Both the position numbers and the translations under genes were made by a program. The notes beneath the pieces are model-generated. The model searched no databases. It was not told the DNA's origin and saw only the letters and a list, made by a program, of their open reading frames with translations. 64,000 bases of DNA. Origin: JBQTKD01 sp052386455 (GTDB lineage Bacteria > Actinomycetota > Actinomycetes > Sporichthyales > Sporichthyaceae). Positions 25,734 through 34,726 of this stretch are shown here, one piece after another. Position 1 is the stretch's first letter, and each line of letters starts with the position of its first letter. Location of the stretch: positions 4,049 to 68,048 of the forward strand of contig JBQTKD010000047.1 in NCBI GenBank assembly GCA_052386455.1, given 5' to 3'.

Positions 25734-27827
25734 CTAGTTGCCGGTCGTGGAGCCCTTTTCGCCCCGCGTGCGGGCCAGGCTGCGGTGGGCGGCGGCGACG
25801 ACCGCCGGTGCCGTGATGCCGAACTGCTCGTACAGGGTCGCGAACGGCGCGGAGGCGCCGAAGTGCTCGATGCCGACGACCTCGCCGCCGTCGCCGACGT
25901 AGCGCCACCAGCCCATCGAAATACCCGCCTCGACGGCGACGCGCGCCTTCACCCGCGGCGGGATGACGGTGTCGCGGTAGGCCTGGTCCTGGGCGTTGAA
26001 CCACTCGACGCACGGCATCGAGACGACACGCGTCGGCACGCCCTCGGCCTCCAGCGCCTCGCGGGCCTCGACGGCCAGCTGCAGCTCCGAGCCGGTGGCG
26101 ATCAGGACGACGTCCGGCAGCCCCGACCCGGCCTCCTGCAGCACGTACCCGCCCTTGGCGACGCCCTCGGCGGAGGCGAAGCCGTTCGACCGGTCGTAGG
26201 TCGGCAGGTTCTGCCGGGACAGGGCGAGCGCCGACGGGCCGGTCGGGTTCTCCAGGATCGTGCGCCAGGCGATCACGGTCTCGTTCGCGTCCCCCGGGCG
26301 GACGACGTTGAGTCCGGGGATCGCGCGCAGCGCCCACAGGTGCTCGATGGGCTGGTGGGTGGGGCCGTCCTCGCCGAGGCCGATCGAGTCGTGCGTCCAG
26401 ACGTGCACGACGGGCTGCTTCATCAGCGCGCCGAGGCGCACCGCGCCGCGCATGTAGTCGGAGAAGACGAGGAACGTGCCGCCGTACGGGCGGAAGACGC
26501 CGTGCAGGGCGATGCCGTTGAGCACCGATCCCATGCCGTGCTCGCGGACGCCGAAGTGGATGTTGCGACCGGCCGGGTTGGCGTTTTTGGCCGCGGAGGT
26601 CGAGGGGAGGAAGGAGTCCTCGCCCTCGATCCAGGTGAGGTTGGACTCGGCCAGGTCCGCCGACCCGCCCCACAGCTCGGGGACGATCGACGCGATCGCG
26701 TTGAGGACCTCGCCCGAGGCCTTGCGGCTGGCGACGGACTTGCCGGCGGGGAACTCGGGGAGTTTCTGCGCCCACCCGTCGGGCAGGCGGCGGGCGCGCA
26801 TGCGGTCGAGTTCGGCGGCGCGGTCCGGGTTGGCGGTGCGCCAGGCGCCGTAGCGCTCGTCCCACGCGGCGTGCAGAGCGCGGCCACGGTCGACGACGCC
26901 ACGCGCGTGCGCGAGGACGTCGTCGGCGACGAAGAAGGACTGCGTCGGGTCGAACCCGAGAACCTCCTTGGTCGCGGCGACCTCGTCCTTGCCGAGCGCG
27001 GAGCCGTGCGACTTGCCGGTGTTCTGCAGCGTCGGCGCGGGCCAGGCGATGATCGACCGGACCGCGACGATCGACGGCGCCGCGGTGTGGTCGCGCGCGG
27101 CGGTCAGTGCGGCGTGCAGCGCGGCGACGTCGTTCGCGTCGTCCACGCGCTGGACGTGCCAGCCGTAGGCGGCGTAGCGGGCGAGCACGTCCTCGGTGAA
27201 CGCGACGTGGGTGTCGCCCTCGATGGAGATGTGGTTGTCGTCGTAGAGGACGACCAGGTTTCCCAACTCCTGGGTGCCCGCCAGGGAGGAGGCCTCGGAC
27301 GCGACGCCCTCTTCCAGGTCGCCGTCGGAGGCGAAGACCCAGACGGTGTGGTCGAAGACGCTCTCGCCCGGCGCGGTCTCCGGGTCGAACAGGAAGCGGG
27401 TGCGGCGGGCGGCCATGGCCATGCCGACGGCGGTCGAGATGCCCGCGCCGAGCGGGCCGGTCGTCGTCTCGACGCCCGCCGTGTGCCCGACCTCCGGGTG
27501 GCCGGGGGTCAGGGAGCCCCACTGCCGCAGATGGCGGAGGTCCTCCAGCGTGAGGCCGTACCCGGAGAGGTACAGCTGGACGTACAGCGTGAGGCTCGAG
27601 TGACCGCAGGACAGCACGAACCGGTCCCGGCCGAGCCACTCCGGGTCCGTCGGGTCGTGGCGAAGCAGCCGCTGGTACGTGAGATAGGCCGCAGGGGCCA
27701 GCGCCATCGCGGTACCCGGGTGGCCGTTGCCGGCGGCCTCCACGGCGTCCGCCGCGAGCAGTCGCGCGGTGTCCACCGCGCGCGCGTCCAGGTCCGTCCA
27801 GTCGAGGCTCTGTCCGGTGTTCGCCAA
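25734..27827 (-). CDS. tkt: Transketolase
   Basis: 697 residues from TTG 27825-27827, chosen because GAGAGGA precedes it by about 9 nt and similarity begins at LANTGQSLDW. The next in-frame ATG upstream (27899) would add residues without family similarity. Thiamine-diphosphate enzyme transferring ketol units. Seen: AGNGHPGTAMALAPAAY, FVLSCGHSSLTLY, SDGDLEEGVASEASSLAG with the ThDP/metal motif, VYDDNHISIEGDT-like (LYDDNHISIEGDT), and THDSIGLGEDGPTHQPIE. Erythrose-4-phosphate made here feeds aroF; thiamine diphosphate comes from the thi genes at 9-12 kb. Heads the minus-strand cluster and is divergent from ctaB. Confidence 0.95.
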   Translation of the reverse strand: MANTGQSLDWTDLDARAVDTARLLAADAVEAAGNGHPGTAMALAPAAYLTYQRLLRHDPTDPEWLGRDRFVLSCGHSSLTLYVQLYLSGYGLTLEDLRHLRQWGSLTPGHPEVGHTAGVETTTGPLGAGISTAVGMAMAARRTRFLFDPETAPGESVFDHTVWVFASDGDLEEGVASEASSLAGTQELGNLVVLYDDNHISIEGDTHVAFTEDVLARYAAYGWHVQRVDDANDVAALHAALTAARDHTAAPSIVAVRSIIAWPAPTLQNTGKSHGSALGKDEVAATKEVLGFDPTQSFFVADDVLAHARGVVDRGRALHAAWDERYGAWRTANPDRAAELDRMRARRLPDGWAQKLPEFPAGKSVASRKASGEVLNAIASIVPELWGGSADLAESNLTWIEGEDSFLPSTSAAKNANPAGRNIHFGVREHGMGSVLNGIALHGVFRPYGGTFLVFSDYMRGAVRLGALMKQPVVHVWTHDSIGLGEDGPTHQPIEHLWALRAIPGLNVVRPGDANETVIAWRTILENPTGPSALALSRQNLPTYDRSNGFASAEGVAKGGYVLQEAGSGLPDVVLIATGSELQLAVEAREALEAEGVPTRVVSMPCVEWFNAQDQAYRDTVIPPRVKARVAVEAGISMGWWRYVGDGGEVVGIEHFGASAPFATLYEQFGITAPAVVAAAHRSLARTRGEKGSTTGN

Positions 27828-28146
27828 CGTCGTGGGTCCTCTCCGGGACGGGAACGATCTCTGCAGTTGCGCTTGCCCGAGGTCCGGCGGGCCATGCATC
27901 CGCCCGGGGCGCGTTCGGCCGCCTCCGACCCTATCCAGCGCAACGACGAGCGCCATCACGCGCGTATGACGTACCCGTGGCTAGGAGGTAGCGAAGCTGC
28001 GGCTACAGTTGTCCGCGCCCACCGGCCCGCGGTGAGATGCGCCGGCAGAGGCGCCCTCGCAGCGGGTGCCTCCCGCACCTGATCGAGGTCCGCGTGCCCA
28101 GAGTCGACTGTCGCTTGACGGGTGGCTCAACCCTTCCGGCGGCCCG
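27828..28146. other. Divergent intergenic region tkt / ctaB
   Basis: 319 nt without a supported gene. It must hold promoters for both sides. A -10-like TACAGT at 28004-28009 points toward ctaB, leaving about 135 nt of leader; I see no convincing -35 or operator. GGAGGTAGCGAAGC at 27984 could be an unrelated purine stretch. Confidence 0.4.
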
Positions 28147-29091
28147 GTGACCACGCTCGATCTGCCGACCTCGGCGCCCCAGGTCCGGGCGCCGGGCCGT
28201 CGCGGGCCGCTTGCGACGCTCAAGGCGTACGTCGCGCTGACCAAGCCGCGCATCATCGAGCTGCTCCTGGTCACCACCGTGCCCGTGATGTTCCTGGCCG
28301 AGCGCGGCGTGCCGGACCTGGACCTGGTTCTGTGGACCCTGCTCGGTGGCATCGCGGCCGCGGGCTCGGCCAACGTGCTGAACTGCTACCTGGACCGAGA
28401 CATCGACGCGGACATGCGCCGCACCCGCCGCCGCCCGCTCCCGATGCACGGGGTTTCCCCGCGGGAGACGGTGGTCTTCGGGGTCGTGCTCGGGATCGCC
28501 GCGACGCTGGTGCTGGGCCTCGCCGTGAACTGGCTCTCTGCATGGCTGGCGCTCGGCGCGAACCTGTTCTACGTCTTCGGCTACACGATGATCCTCAAGC
28601 GCCGCACCTCCCAGAACATCGTGTGGGGCGGCGCGGCCGGGTGCTTCCCGCCGCTGATCGGCTGGACCGCCGTCACCAACGAAGTCTCCTGGGCCCCGAT
28701 CGTGCTGTTCGGCGTCGTCTTCTTCTGGACTCCGCCGCACTTCTGGGCGCTGGCCATGCGCTACAAGGAGGACTACGCCGCGGCGAAGGTGCCGATGCTC
28801 CCGGTGGTCGCCACCGAGCGCCGGGTGATCACCGAGATCACGATCTACACCTGGGCCACCGTCGCCTGCTCGCTGGCGCTGTGGCCGGTCGCGGACACGG
28901 GCTGGCTCTACCCGGTGGCCGCAGCGGTCTTCGGCGCCGGGATCCTCTTCGAGGCGCACCGCCTGCTGCATCGCGTCACCCACGGCGTGTCCGGCGTCGA
29001 ACTTGCGCCGATGCGCCTGTTCCACATGTCCAACAGCTACCTCGCGCTGCTGTTCCTCGTGATCGCCGTCGACGCCGTCGCGTTCGCCTAG
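28147..29091 (+). CDS. ctaB: Protohaem IX farnesyltransferase (haem O synthase)
   Basis: 314 residues from GTG 28147. A UbiA-family membrane prenyltransferase with about nine transmembrane segments that adds farnesyl to haem B, giving haem O for aa3-type cytochrome oxidase. KAYVALTKPRIIELLLVTTVPVM starts the protein; the diphosphate/Mg-binding motifs are NCYLDRDIDADMRRTRRRPLP and, in the second half, YKEDYAAAKVPMLPVV. An upstream ATG at 28066 is in frame, but its product lacks family similarity. Works with ctaA at 32 kb. Confidence 0.95.
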   Translation: MTTLDLPTSAPQVRAPGRRGPLATLKAYVALTKPRIIELLLVTTVPVMFLAERGVPDLDLVLWTLLGGIAAAGSANVLNCYLDRDIDADMRRTRRRPLPMHGVSPRETVVFGVVLGIAATLVLGLAVNWLSAWLALGANLFYVFGYTMILKRRTSQNIVWGGAAGCFPPLIGWTAVTNEVSWAPIVLFGVVFFWTPPHFWALAMRYKEDYAAAKVPMLPVVATERRVITEITIYTWATVACSLALWPVADTGWLYPVAAAVFGAGILFEAHRLLHRVTHGVSGVELAPMRLFHMSNSYLALLFLVIAVDAVAFA

Positions 29092-29098
29092 GCAGATC

Positions 29099-29788
29099 GT
29101 GTCGATCGGCCCCGGGGACGTCGGCGGGCTCGTCCAGACGAGCCTGTGCGCGGGCGGCCTACTGCGTACCTGGAGCGACACCGGCGAGACCCGTCTGTGG
29201 CGCCTGCCCGACGCCGCCACGTTCGCGCAGATGCAGGGCATTGGCGTGGTCGGGCGGACGGTGCGGGAGGATCGCCGGTTCCGCGAGGCCGCGATCCTCT
29301 ACGAAGAGCGCCACACGCTGGTCGTGCAGGCCCGCGAGCCGGTCCGCGCCGAGGACGGCAGCGTGTCCGTCCCCAGCCGGCTGTTCGAGCTCGAACCTGC
29401 CGACTCCCCGGACGAGAGTCTCTACGCGGACGTGCACACGCTGCTGGGCCGAGCCGTCCAGCACGCCGTCGAGTCCGGGGAGTACCTGCTGGTCGAACTC
29501 GGCGGCTGGGACGTGCCCGAGGAGCCCTTCTGTCTGTTCGTGCTCGGCACGGACGACAAGGGGCCGGTGAGCATCCTCGAGGCCGCCCCGCAGCCGCTGG
29601 ACTCCGAGCCCTGGGCCCAACACGCGGTAGCGGGCGAAGCCGGTGTCACCCTGCGCGCCCCGGCGAATCCCCGCACCCTCGACATCGTCCCGATGCTGAT
29701 CATGGAAGCGGTCTCCACCTGGGGCAAGGACCCCTGGGACCTCGCCCTCACCTTCGGCGAACGGCCTCCAGCGCCCGACGCCGGCTAG
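29099..29788 (+). CDS. Uncharacterised protein
   Basis: 229 residues from GTG 29099, starting 7 nt after the ctaB stop, so probably co-transcribed. I recognise no family. It is soluble, acidic and likely alpha/beta: LFELEPADSPDESLYADVHTLLGRAVQHAVESGEYLLVELGGWDVPEEPFCLFVLG suggests a small folded domain with an exposed acidic linker. No signal peptide or membrane helix. Its last 41 nt overlap the 3' end of the gene on the opposite strand. Codon use is normal for the window. Confidence 0.6.
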   Translation: MSIGPGDVGGLVQTSLCAGGLLRTWSDTGETRLWRLPDAATFAQMQGIGVVGRTVREDRRFREAAILYEERHTLVVQAREPVRAEDGSVSVPSRLFELEPADSPDESLYADVHTLLGRAVQHAVESGEYLLVELGGWDVPEEPFCLFVLGTDDKGPVSILEAAPQPLDSEPWAQHAVAGEAGVTLRAPANPRTLDIVPMLIMEAVSTWGKDPWDLALTFGERPPAPDAG

Positions 29789-30239
29789 GCCACCGCCTGC
29801 GGCCGGCTCGGTGCAGTTTCTGCAGCGCCTCGGCCAGCTCGCGGTGCATCTCCGCCTTGCGCGCGGCGACCGCGGCCTCCGCGGCGGGGAGAACCATGGC
29901 GAGCATGCAGTCGAACGTCACCAGGCCGTAGTCGGCTCCGATCCCCGCGATGGTGTTCGACTCCCGCCACCCACCGCCCAGGGTGAGGTCGAGGTAGATC
30001 GACGGCCCCGAGGCACACTCGATCAGCGGCGAGTCCTTCCACGGCGAGTCGTCCCAGCGGGAATCGGCCGGGTCGTCCGGCCAGATTTCCGCGAGCGCCT
30101 CGACGAACCTTCGGATCGCCGGCGTCGGCTCCACCGGCTCGTCGAAGAGGTACAGCCGCGAGGTCTCTCGCATCTGGGCGACTCCAGCCTCGAAGTCGGC
30201 CGGCGGTGCGCCCTCCCAGATCACCAGCTTGTGGCCCAT
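29748..30239 (-). CDS. Uncharacterised acidic protein
   Basis: 163 residues from ATG 30237-30239, which overlaps the stop of the upstream gene (TGATG), so the two are translationally coupled. No family recognised with certainty. The centre is acidic and Trp-rich (EIWPDDPADSRWDDSPWKDSPLIECASGPSIYLDL), while the C-terminus turns basic (HRAGRRRWPSRRRALEAVRRR), much of it in the 41-nt tail-to-tail overlap. Pairing with a PUA-like protein suggests a two-protein unit of unknown task. A small immunity-type fold is possible, but I cannot support it. Confidence 0.65.
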   Translation of the reverse strand: MGHKLVIWEGAPPADFEAGVAQMRETSRLYLFDEPVEPTPAIRRFVEALAEIWPDDPADSRWDDSPWKDSPLIECASGPSIYLDLTLGGGWRESNTIAGIGADYGLVTFDCMLAMVLPAAEAAVAARKAEMHRELAEALQKLHRAGRRRWPSRRRALEAVRRR

Positions 30240-30655
30240 CAGACGCCCACCGACCGGTTGGCGAGCCACGACTGCAGTGCGCCGACGGCCTCGTCGTCCG
30301 CGCGGCGCACGGTGCGCGGCGCCCGCCCGATCACGGCCAGGGGAATGGGTTCGGCGAGCAGCGCCCGGGTGAGCGCGCTGCCCCACTCGAGGACGACGCG
30401 GTGGCCGACCTCGCTCTCCTGGATCTCGCAGACCTGGCCAACTGCGGCCACCACCTGGTCCGGGCGAGCGAAGTACACCCACAGCACGTCGCCGGGGCTC
30501 ATGAGCCTGTAGCCCGAGGCGAGGCTCCAGGTAGCCCGCCTTTCGAGGTCGGCCCGTCGCAACGCATCGAGCGTCAGGGGTTCGGGCCCGACGAGCGTCT
30601 CGACGACGCAGTCGGTGCTGGCGTTGACGGGGTAGAGCCAGTGCGTGGGGTTCAC
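30239..30655 (-). CDS. PUA/EVE-like domain protein
   Basis: 138 residues from GTG 30653-30655. It begins NPTHWLYPVNASTD and contains LMSPGDVLWVYFARPDQVVAAVGQVCEIQES, resembling the PUA-like fold (EVE/ASCH group), in which a first tryptophan strand and a GD-turn support binding of modified bases or RNA. The assignment rests on this pattern only. It is coupled to the acidic protein downstream. Upstream is a 38-nt module with two DnaA-box-like nonamers, in the same orientation relative to the gene as in the two other copies in this window. Confidence 0.5.
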   Translation of the reverse strand: MNPTHWLYPVNASTDCVVETLVGPEPLTLDALRRADLERRATWSLASGYRLMSPGDVLWVYFARPDQVVAAVGQVCEIQESEVGHRVVLEWGSALTRALLAEPIPLAVIGRAPRTVRRADDEAVGALQSWLANRSVGV

Positions 30656-30732
30656 AGCGGATCCCTTCGACGTGGATGGACGCCGAAGACGCTGCGGGCA
30701 GCCGCACGGTTCGTGAAGTGCGAGGTTCGAAT

Positions 30733-30770
30733 CTGTGGATAACGGGCACGTCGGTTGCCCTGTGGACAAC
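30733..30770 (-). promoter_or_regulatory. 38-nt paired DnaA-box-like module, copy C
   Basis: Read on the minus strand: GTTGTCCACAGGGC, 10 nt, then CCCGTTATCCACAG. The nonamers TTGTCCACA (30761-30769) and TTATCCACA (30734-30742) are the actinobacterial and the E. coli DnaA-box consensus. It abuts the AAA-ATPase stop codon and lies 77 nt upstream of the PUA-like gene. Confidence 0.6.
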
Positions 30771-31874
30771 TCAGAGGTAGGCGCCCGTGGACCGAGTCTC
30801 GGCGGGGACGTGGAGGTGACGCTTCGTCACTCCGGCGAGCTCGTAGAGCTCGGCCAGCGTCGCGCCGGCGGGCACCGCTACGGGCTCTTCCCCGAGCCAG
30901 CTGCGCGCCTGCACGGCCGAGAACGCCGGGAACTGCAGATTTGCAAGCATGCGGCCGGGCCGGGTCAGCGCCGGATCCAGCTGGGCGACCGGGGTGTTCG
31001 AGGTCAGCAGCACGATGTTGTTCAGGCCCTGGCCCAGCAGGCCGTCGGCGACGTTCAACAGCCGCCCGAGGCCGTGCCCGGTGAGCTCGCGGGCGCGCAT
31101 GAACTCGTCCGCGTCCTCGCAGACGATGAGCCGGGCGCGCTTGACGTCCTCGTCGTCCGCGTCGTCGTCCTGCGACATCACGTCGATCAGGTAGCCCGCG
31201 TCGCCGAAGAAGTGCTCGGGGTCGATCACCAGGTGCGTCGAGCACCAGGAGCTCCACGCGCGTGCCAGGGCACGGATCGCGTAGGTCTTGCCGGTTCCCG
31301 GCGGGCCCGTCCACAGCATCAGGCGCCCGCTGCCCGCGACGGACTCCAGGGACATCAGTGCCTCGAGCGACGCGGCCCCTGGGTAGTTGCGGGCGATCGC
31401 GGACCACTCCGGGACCTCCAGGTCCCGCTGCCAGGATCGTGCCTTTCCCTCCTGCAGCCGCCACAGCGTGATCGGGACGCTCGTGGAGACCGGCTTGCAC
31501 AGGCGGTCGTTGATCGCCTCCACGATCCCGTCGGCGTCGGCGGCGGACATGGCTGCGACGAACACGGCGCCCGACGCGGCCCAGGTCTCGATCTGCAGCA
31601 CGAACCCGGGGCCTTCGGCGACGACGGACGTGTGGCTTTTGCCGCGGAGGTTCACTACGACGCTCGCGTCCGCGGGCAGAAGGTCGTTCGGCTCCACGCG
31701 GAACGGGATCGACACCTTGCGCCACTCCGGCAGGTGGCGGATGCGTTCGTACAGCGCGGCGTCCGCGAGGTAGCTGGTCCCCGCCGAGGCGAGGTCGATG
31801 GTCATGGGCGTGCGCAGCACGGGTGCGGCGGTGAGGTCGGTGTCGGTCACCTCCTCCGGCGAGAGCGGATTCAT
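30771..31874 (-). CDS. AAA-type ATPase with DUF5925 N-terminal domain
   Basis: 367 residues from ATG 31872-31874. The first about 160 residues form the DUF5925 domain (SIPFRVEPNDLLPADASVVVNL). The ATPase part has Walker A GPPGTGKT near residue 190, Walker B LIVCEDADEFM, sensor-1 IVLLTSNTP and the arginine-finger region LDPALTRPGRM, so it is an active AAA+ ATPase of the classical clade. Its partners are unknown; it stands alone, convergent to nothing and followed on the same strand by the DnaA-box-like module and the PUA-like pair. Confidence 0.85.
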   Translation of the reverse strand: MNPLSPEEVTDTDLTAAPVLRTPMTIDLASAGTSYLADAALYERIRHLPEWRKVSIPFRVEPNDLLPADASVVVNLRGKSHTSVVAEGPGFVLQIETWAASGAVFVAAMSAADADGIVEAINDRLCKPVSTSVPITLWRLQEGKARSWQRDLEVPEWSAIARNYPGAASLEALMSLESVAGSGRLMLWTGPPGTGKTYAIRALARAWSSWCSTHLVIDPEHFFGDAGYLIDVMSQDDDADDEDVKRARLIVCEDADEFMRARELTGHGLGRLLNVADGLLGQGLNNIVLLTSNTPVAQLDPALTRPGRMLANLQFPAFSAVQARSWLGEEPVAVPAGATLAELYELAGVTKRHLHVPAETRSTGAYL

Positions 31875-31949
31875 GCCCTCAGGCTAGGGCGGCGGAGCCT
31901 CGCCGGGCTCGGTATTTAGTGCCGTCTCGAATGGGCCGAACGTCCGGTT

Positions 31950-32888
31950 TCAGGCGATGGCCGCGGGCACCGGTGCGGGGGCCGAGACGCGAGCGACCGA
32001 GCCGCGGTCGCGGGTGGCTAGCACGAGGTTCACCGTCGCGACGACGAGGATCGCGGCGCCGAGCATGTGCAGCCCGACGAGGATCTCGGGCAGGTCGGTG
32101 AAGTACTGGACGTACCCGACGACGCCCTGGCTCAGTTGCACGACGAGCAGGATTCGCGCGGCGCGGCGAACGGCCGGGGGAGCACCGCGGCGGGCCAGCA
32201 ACAGGTTCAACGCCAGGGTGCCCGCGACGAGGAGGAGCACCGAGTCGGCGTGCAGCATGCTCCACAGATGCGTGTCCAGGCCGGTGCGCGGGGCCTCGGC
32301 GTCGCCGGCGTGCGGGCCGCTTCCGGTGACTACCGTGCCGAGGTACAGCACCAGTGCGGTGAGGCCCAGCAGCCCGAGCACGGCCCGCCGGGTGCGCATC
32401 CCGACCAGCGGGAGCGGAGGCCCGTCGTCCTCGCCGACCCGGCGATACAGCACCGTGGCCAGGCCGATCAGCACCATCGAGAGCAGCAGGTGGCCCATGA
32501 CCACCCACGGGTTCAGGTCCGTCAGCACGCTGATGCCGCCGATGACCGCCTGCGTCGGGATGCCGACGAACAGCACCGTCGCCAAGCGGCGCAGATCCCG
32601 CCGCTCGGGGCGGTACCGGAACGCGGCGATCAACGTTGCCAGCGCGACGGCGCCGAGCACGTAGGTCAGCATCCGGTTGCCGAACTCGATCGCCTCGTGA
32701 ACGCTCAGCTCGCCGGTGGGGATGTAGGAGTCCTCGTGGCAGCGCGGCCACGTCGGGCAGCCCAGCCCGGAGCCGGTGAGCCGCACCGCGCCGCCGGTGA
32801 CGACGATGCCGACGTTGGCCACGATGGAGGCGAGCGCCAACCGCTGCATCTGCAACGTGGTCGGCCGCCATCGCTCTGTTTCTGGCAC
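31950..32888 (-). CDS. ctaA: Haem A synthase (COX15/CtaA)
   Basis: 312 residues from GTG 32886-32888. An eight-helix membrane protein that oxidises the C8 methyl of haem O to a formyl, giving haem A. Two similar halves each carry His pairs: VRLTGSGLGCPTWPRCH and EFGNRMLTYVLG in the first; HLWSMLHADSVLL and VGLHMLGAAILV in the second; the cysteine of GCPTWPRC is the usual redox-loop residue. Partner of ctaB at 28 kb. Ends in an Ala/Pro-rich tail. Divergent from the 317-residue unknown at 33018. Confidence 0.94.
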   Translation of the reverse strand: MPETERWRPTTLQMQRLALASIVANVGIVVTGGAVRLTGSGLGCPTWPRCHEDSYIPTGELSVHEAIEFGNRMLTYVLGAVALATLIAAFRYRPERRDLRRLATVLFVGIPTQAVIGGISVLTDLNPWVVMGHLLLSMVLIGLATVLYRRVGEDDGPPLPLVGMRTRRAVLGLLGLTALVLYLGTVVTGSGPHAGDAEAPRTGLDTHLWSMLHADSVLLLVAGTLALNLLLARRGAPPAVRRAARILLVVQLSQGVVGYVQYFTDLPEILVGLHMLGAAILVVATVNLVLATRDRGSVARVSAPAPVPAAIA

Positions 32889-32906
32889 CCGACGATGCTA
32901 GGCGCC

Positions 32907-32944
32907 GTTGTCCACAGGGCCGGCGACCCCCCGGTTTTCCACAG
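32907..32944 (+). promoter_or_regulatory. 38-nt paired DnaA-box-like module, copy A
   Basis: GTTGTCCACAGGGC, 10 nt, CCGGTTTTCCACAG. Nonamers TTGTCCACA (32908-32916) and TTTTCCACA (32935-32943) start 27 nt apart, as in the other two copies. It lies 18 nt upstream of ctaA (minus) and 73 nt upstream of the unknown plus-strand gene. The 12 nt after it, ATTCGCAACTCG, resemble those after copy C (ATTCGAACCTCG). Confidence 0.6.
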
Positions 32945-33017
32945 ATTCGCAACTCGTCCTGGTTCCCGGCCCCCGTCCGCCGCGAGTGTCCTCCGCACCG
33001 ACAACCGAGGGGGACAC

Positions 33018-33971
33018 ATGGCACGCAAGAACACCTGGAGATCCGGCACCGGCAAGGGCGACCGAAAGCTTTCCGGCCTGACGGCGGCGCAGTCGCAGCG
33101 AGTGCGCGACCTCGCACGAAGGACCCTGGCCGCCCGCGGGCTCGAGGCCACCGTGTACGCGGATCACCTCACGCTGATCGACGGCCGCAGGTTCGGGCTG
33201 GAGAACCTCGCCTCGCAGTGTCACAACTCCGACGAGGGCATCTGGGACACGGTCGTCGAGGCCCACCTCGACGCGATCCTCGCCTTCTGCCCAGAGGTTC
33301 CACCAGATCTGACGGTGGATCAGATCGTCGAGGGTGCCCACCTGCGGCTGGTCCCCCTCGACGCCGTGACCGGGATGGGGGACAACGCCCGCGCGGAGGC
33401 CTACCGCTACGCCCGCGACATCGGCGGGGGCTTCCTCGAGATGCTGGTCTACCGCAAGGACGGCTTCGTTCGCTGGCTGCGGGACTTGGAGGTCGATCAG
33501 GTCGGTGTCGAGGAACTGCGCGCGCTTGGGCGGGAGCGGCTCCTGGCGATCCGTCCGGACGTCTGCGAGGAGATGTACGGCCCCAACGGCCGGATCTACT
33601 CGATCCGCGGAGAGTCCGGCTTCGTGGCCTCCAAGCTTCTGGTTCTCGAACAGATCCTGGAAGCGGCCCTGCCGCGCCGCGACCACGACGTTCCCTACGG
33701 GGCGCTGGTAGCCGTGCCCACCCGACACGAACTGCTCTACACGCCGGTCGCCCGAGACGTGATCGGAACGCTCGCGGGCATGATGCAGCTCGCCCCGCAG
33801 TTAAACCTCGACGGCCGCTCGCCGGTGAGCCCGCACGTCTACTGGTGGCGTGCGGACCGTCCACTCGACGCACTCACTCGCTACGACGCCTTCGGCTACT
33901 ACGACCTCAAGGCGGGCGAGGAGTTCATGGAGGTCCTCGCGACGCTGGTCCCCGAGTTTGGCGCCGCCTAA
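33018..33971 (+). CDS. Uncharacterised protein with a DUF1444-like C-terminal half (tentative)
   Basis: 317 residues from ATG 33018, with GAGGGGG as ribosome site. The first 60 residues are basic and probably flexible (MARKNTWRSGTGKGDRKLSG), the rest is soluble alpha/beta. The segment YGALVAVPTRHELLYTPV followed by SPHVYWWRADRPLDALTRYD resembles the DUF1444 family, which is seen near toxin-immunity and stress genes; this is recognition by eye only. A DnaA-box-like module precedes it. The gene converges with the ABC permease gene with a 4-nt overlap. It is not part of a visible operon. Confidence 0.65.
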   Translation: MARKNTWRSGTGKGDRKLSGLTAAQSQRVRDLARRTLAARGLEATVYADHLTLIDGRRFGLENLASQCHNSDEGIWDTVVEAHLDAILAFCPEVPPDLTVDQIVEGAHLRLVPLDAVTGMGDNARAEAYRYARDIGGGFLEMLVYRKDGFVRWLRDLEVDQVGVEELRALGRERLLAIRPDVCEEMYGPNGRIYSIRGESGFVASKLLVLEQILEAALPRRDHDVPYGALVAVPTRHELLYTPVARDVIGTLAGMMQLAPQLNLDGRSPVSPHVYWWRADRPLDALTRYDAFGYYDLKAGEEFMEVLATLVPEFGAA

Positions 33972-34726
33972 TCCCAGCGGAAGAAGCGGGCGGCGGCGCC
34001 CAAGGATGCGACGGCCCACACGGCGAGGATGCCCACGGCTCCCCACGGGGTCGCGTCCACGCCGCTGAGGACGTCCCGCAGGCCTTCGGCGAGTGCGGCT
34101 GCGGGGCTGAACGCCAGCACGTCCTCGGCGCCGCCGAACTTCTCCAGCGGGATCACGATGCCGCCGCACAGCAGCAGGACCAGGTACACGAGGTTCGCGG
34201 CCGCCAGGGTCGCCTCGGCCCGCAGCGTCCCGGCCATCAGCAGGCCGAGGCCGCTGAACGCGGCGGTGCCGAGCACCAGCAGAAGGAGTACCGCCGCGGG
34301 GTTGCCGTCCGGATCCCAACCCAACGCAAACGCGACTGCGACGAGGAGGGCGACCTGCATCGCCTGCACGGCCAGCACCGACAGCGTCTTGCCGAGCAGC
34401 AGCGCCCACCGAGGGAGAGGGGAGACACCGAGCCGCTTCAGCACCCCGTACCGGCGCTCGAAGCCGGTGGCGATCGCCTGCCCGGTGAAGGCCGTCGACA
34501 TCACCGCGAGCGCGAGGATGCCCGGCGCCATGAAATCGATCCGGTCGCCCTCGACCTCGATGACGTCGACCTTGGAGAACAGCACGAGCAGCAGCGTCGG
34601 GATGATCACCGTCAGCAGCAGCTGCTCGCCGTTGCGCAGCAGCATCCGCGTTTCGAGCATCGCCTGCGCCCGCACCATCCGCGCGGGAGCCGCCGAGCCG
34701 GGCGCCGGCGCGTACCGCCCAGTCAT
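33968..34726 (-). CDS. ABC-2 type transporter permease
   Basis: 252 residues from ATG 34724-34726, overlapping the ATPase stop (ATGA). Six hydrophobic segments with the ABC-2 layout: an amphipathic N-terminus, ATGFERRYGVLKRLGVSPLPRW as the coupling loop, and the last helices AVGILAVWAVASLGAAARFFRW. Forms an exporter with the ATPase directly upstream. The pair sits next to sufR in many actinobacteria. Substrate unknown. Confidence 0.9.
   Translation of the reverse strand: MTGRYAPAPGSAAPARMVRAQAMLETRMLLRNGEQLLLTVIIPTLLLVLFSKVDVIEVEGDRIDFMAPGILALAVMSTAFTGQAIATGFERRYGVLKRLGVSPLPRWALLLGKTLSVLAVQAMQVALLVAVAFALGWDPDGNPAAVLLLLVLGTAAFSGLGLLMAGTLRAEATLAAANLVYLVLLLCGGIVIPLEKFGGAEDVLAFSPAAALAEGLRDVLSGVDATPWGAVGILAVWAVASLGAAARFFRWD

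Noticed and set aside
24585..27639. The 1571-codon minus-strand frame covering pgi and beyond
   Set aside because: Only its last 538 codons are pgi; the rest is a shadow of tal and tkt in another frame.
30655..30735. tRNA-like GGTTCGAATC near 30724
   Set aside because: It resembles a T-loop, but no acceptor, D or anticodon stems can be formed around it and there is no CCA end.
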